Part shown: one piece after another, positions 62,401 through 64,000 of the stretch
Layout of the letters: the number at the start of each line of letters is the position of its first letter
Numbering within the stretch: the first letter of the stretch is position 1
Assembly: GCA_025499625.1 (NCBI GenBank)
Contig: JAFMVD010000011.1
Location: 62,001-126,000 of the forward strand
Direction of reading: 5' to 3'
From: Carboxylicivirga fragile
GTDB taxonomy: Bacteria; Bacteroidota; Bacteroidia; Bacteroidales; Marinilabiliaceae
Length of the DNA: 64,000 nucleotides
The notes under the pieces: model-generated
The model's database searches: none
Told to the model about the DNA's origin: nothing
The model's input: the letters and a program-made list of their open reading frames with translations, nothing else
Position numbers and translations under genes: made by a program

Positions 62401-62670
62401 GTGGAAACTACTTTGCTTCACTGGCCAAATGAGGATAAGAAACCAAATACCTTGGATTATATCAGGGAGAAGAAAATTGATTTGGTGATAAATATTCCTA
62501 AGAATTTAACAGAAAGTGAATTGAAAAATGGCTACAAGATTCGTCGTGATGCCATTGACTTTAACATTCCATTAATTACCAATGCGCGACTAGCAAGTGC
62601 TTTCCTTTATGCCGTATGTAAATGGGGCAAGGAAAAGATTAGTATCAAACATTGGGATGAATACAAATAA
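59449..62670 (+). CDS. carB: Carbamoyl-phosphate synthase, large subunit
   Basis: CarB makes carbamoyl phosphate from bicarbonate, ammonia and two ATP. 1073 residues in two homologous halves: first ATP-grasp with [23 protein letters not shown] and [20 protein letters not shown], second with [24 protein letters not shown] and [16 protein letters not shown], then the C-terminal allosteric MGS domain (about 930-1060; [22 protein letters not shown]). The ATG at 59449 ([12 protein letters not shown]) fits; the frame opens earlier with a TTG at 59419. It is divergent from argR, and carA lies 15 kb away, so the two subunits come from separate transcripts. Confidence 0.96.
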   Translation: [1073 protein letters not shown]

Positions 62671-62698
62671 AGATTATTAGTAGGTTTTTAATCTTTAC

Positions 62699-62740
62699 AA
62701 ATTCCCGCTCTGGACAGCTCTAGGCGGGAATTTTTTTATT
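62699..62740 (+). terminator. carB terminator
   Basis: AAATTCCCGC pairs with GCGGGAATTT over a 15-base loop and is followed by a T-run. It lies 28 bases after the carB stop. Confidence 0.85.
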
Positions 62741-62775
62741 TAAAAAAGTTGGTCAGTTGAAATAGATAAAACTTA

Positions 62776-62807
62776 AGCGTCCCACAGCCAAGTCTATTAT
62801 CTAAAAT
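62776..62807. repeat. Degenerate TCTA-type intergenic repeat
   Basis: Words like AGTCTATTATCTAAAATC next to the ispD stop codon belong to the family at 5901, 7984 and 13228. Confidence 0.4.
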
Positions 62808-63479
62808 CTAGCAATCTATAGTCATATAAGCCTCAGCCAATACTAAATCCGAAGGCGTTGTAATTTTAATGTTTTCACGATTACCCTCAACTAAATGAAT
62901 GCTTTCGCCCATGGATTCCACTACCGAAGCGTCATCGGTAAAGAGTGGATCAAAATCTTGTTCGTATGCTTTTAACAGAATATCCGACTGAAAAACTTGA
63001 GGTGTTTGAACTAGCTTAACGGTGTTGCGGTCTATTGCTTTACTAGTTTTATCTTGAGTTAAACGAACCGACTCAAAGGCATCAAGCACAGGAATGGCAT
63101 TGCCCTTATTATTGGCCTCATCATAACATCGTTTCAATGTATCTTCGGAGACAAGTGGACGAACGCCGTCGTGAATGCCAATTAAGGCGGGCGTATCAAC
63201 CAGAGCTAGCCCATTTTTAACACTGTTGAAACGGTTCTCTCCTCCCGTGGTCAGATGATGTTTGATGGTAAAGTTGTGTTGTTCGCAAAGCTTACGCCAA
63301 TGCTCCATTTGGTTTGCAGGTAAAACCAATACGAGTCTTATGGTACTGTCGAAATTGAAAAATGCGTTTAGGGTATGCATAAGTATGGGCAAGCCTTTTA
63401 CTTCAAGGAATTGTTTTGGGATTTCGCCTCCCATTCTGGTTCCACTGCCACCTGCCACTATAATTGCGTATCTATGCAT
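62808..63479 (-). CDS. ispD: 2-C-methyl-D-erythritol 4-phosphate cytidylyltransferase
   Basis: IspD transfers CMP to MEP in the third step of the MEP isoprenoid pathway, the same pathway as IspG at the start of the window. 223 residues, with the nucleotide loop AGGSGTRMGGEIPKQFLEV, DGVRPLVSEDTL, and ADDASVVESMG-type (TDDASVVESMGESIHLVEG). The usual length. Convergent with carB, separated by terminator and repeat; the next gene upstream (DUF2461) is divergent. Confidence 0.95.
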   Translation of the reverse strand: MHRYAIIVAGGSGTRMGGEIPKQFLEVKGLPILMHTLNAFFNFDSTIRLVLVLPANQMEHWRKLCEQHNFTIKHHLTTGGENRFNSVKNGLALVDTPALIGIHDGVRPLVSEDTLKRCYDEANNKGNAIPVLDAFESVRLTQDKTSKAIDRNTVKLVQTPQVFQSDILLKAYEQDFDPLFTDDASVVESMGESIHLVEGNRENIKITTPSDLVLAEAYMTIDC

Positions 63480-63609
63480 TAGCTATTTTTTGAGTATTGA
63501 ATAAATCAAAATTACATTGCTTGCGGTAAGCATCCAAGCCTCTCGGTTTATTCTTTCCATTTTTTTGATTCTATTGTGCATTTGCGTATTTTTCAGAAAA
63601 AGCAATTTT

Positions 63610-64000
63610 ATGATAGAACCAATAGTGTATGACTTTCTGAAAGATCTGAAAGTGAATAACAATCGCGAGTGGTTTGCCGAACATAAGCCAAGATTTCAAG
63701 CTGCAAAATTATCTTTCGAAAACTCCATTCAGCAATTTATTGAGATGATACATAAGGAAGATCCTTCGATAGGTTTGCCTGCACCCAAGGATTGTGTTTT
63801 CCGGATTTATCGCGACACACGTTTTGCAAAAGATAAAACGCCATATAAAACCAACATGGGAGCTTATGTTGTAAATGGCGGTCGCAAAAGTCCAATGGGT
63901 GGATACTACATACACATTGAACCGGGCGCTTCGTTTGTGGCTGGAGGAATATACTGTCCTCCTTCGGATGTACTGAAGAAAGTGCGCAAGGAGGTTTATA
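63610..64000 (+). CDS. DUF2461 domain protein, C-terminus cut by window edge
   Basis: About 130 residues are visible before the window ends. The N-terminus MIEPIVYDFLKDLKVNNNREWF and AEHKPRF, followed by FRIYRDTRFAKDKTPYKTNMGAYV, GGYYIHIEPG and VAGGIYCPP, is typical of the DUF2461 family (about 220 residues in full). Function is not known. The ATG at 63610 follows a short AT-rich region after divergent ispD. Confidence 0.88.
   Translation, partial: MIEPIVYDFLKDLKVNNNREWFAEHKPRFQAAKLSFENSIQQFIEMIHKEDPSIGLPAPKDCVFRIYRDTRFAKDKTPYKTNMGAYVVNGGRKSPMGGYYIHIEPGASFVAGGIYCPPSDVLKKVRKEVY

Overview
The window is chromosomal DNA of about 39-40% GC from a member of the Bacteroidota. Several things point there: promoters fit the TTTG / TAnnTTTG pattern, IspG is the long form with an insertion, there is a GldA-type ABC ATPase, arginine is made through the ArgF' (succinylornithine) carbamoyltransferase, and secreted GH92 and GH13 glycoside hydrolases and small outer-membrane barrels are present. 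A marine or sediment Marinilabiliales-like lineage is my inference; I see no rRNA or tRNA to settle it. Apart from short palindromes and degenerate repeats there are no insertion sequences, prophages or CRISPR arrays.

Layout. 1-8.9 kb holds housekeeping genes: ispG, gldA, pdxH, a cobalamin adenosyltransferase, rimM, a thioesterase, tsaC, an outer-membrane barrel protein and dapD. 9.1-10.7 kb has two tandem paralogous secreted proteins. 11.2-24.7 kb is a ten-gene branched-chain amino-acid operon (ilvD-ilvB-ilvN-ilvC-leuA-leuC-leuD-cimA-leuB-ilvA). It is headed by a promoter, a short leader peptide rich in Ile/Leu/Val codons and a terminator/antiterminator pair, so it appears to be controlled by ribosome-stalling attenuation. 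24.8-32.8 kb holds GH92 mannosidase, HIT protein, greA, a Rieske-like lipoprotein with an unusual ligand set, a barrel protein, ahcY and ribF. 32.8-33.7 kb is an accessory patch: REP-like hairpins, a small membrane ORF, and a striking array of fourteen 21-bp units flanked by copies of a dispersed hairpin repeat. 33.7-41.5 kb has a GH13 amylase/esterase pair, a LytS/LytTR two-component system and a secreted cluster (LRR lipoprotein, barrel, S41 peptidase).

41.8-59 kb is almost entirely on the minus strand. It carries a PLP ammonia-lyase/racemase, a DUF2007 protein and carA, then one long arginine/proline gene cluster that reads argR, GNAT acyltransferase, argG, argC, argD, a NUMOD4/HNH/HTH protein, proC, proB, proA, argF', argB, argE, argH, citrate synthase. 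The carbamoyltransferase has proline at position 90, the residue known to select succinylornithine, so the pathway probably runs on succinylated intermediates. carB is divergent from argR. Candidate ArgR operators lie at argR, argH and carA. The window ends with ispD and the start of a DUF2461 gene.

How the parts fit: carAB makes carbamoyl phosphate for ArgF', gltA feeds 2-oxoglutarate and hence glutamate to both arginine and proline, and ArgR is encoded at the head of its own regulon. In the branched-chain operon, CimA (pyruvate route) and IlvA (threonine route) both supply 2-oxobutyrate for isoleucine, and LeuB/C/D can serve both the citramalate and isopropylmalate steps. The items I consider least explained by known biology are the 21-bp array, the NUMOD4 protein inside the arginine operon, and the repetitive word families that fill many intergenic gaps.
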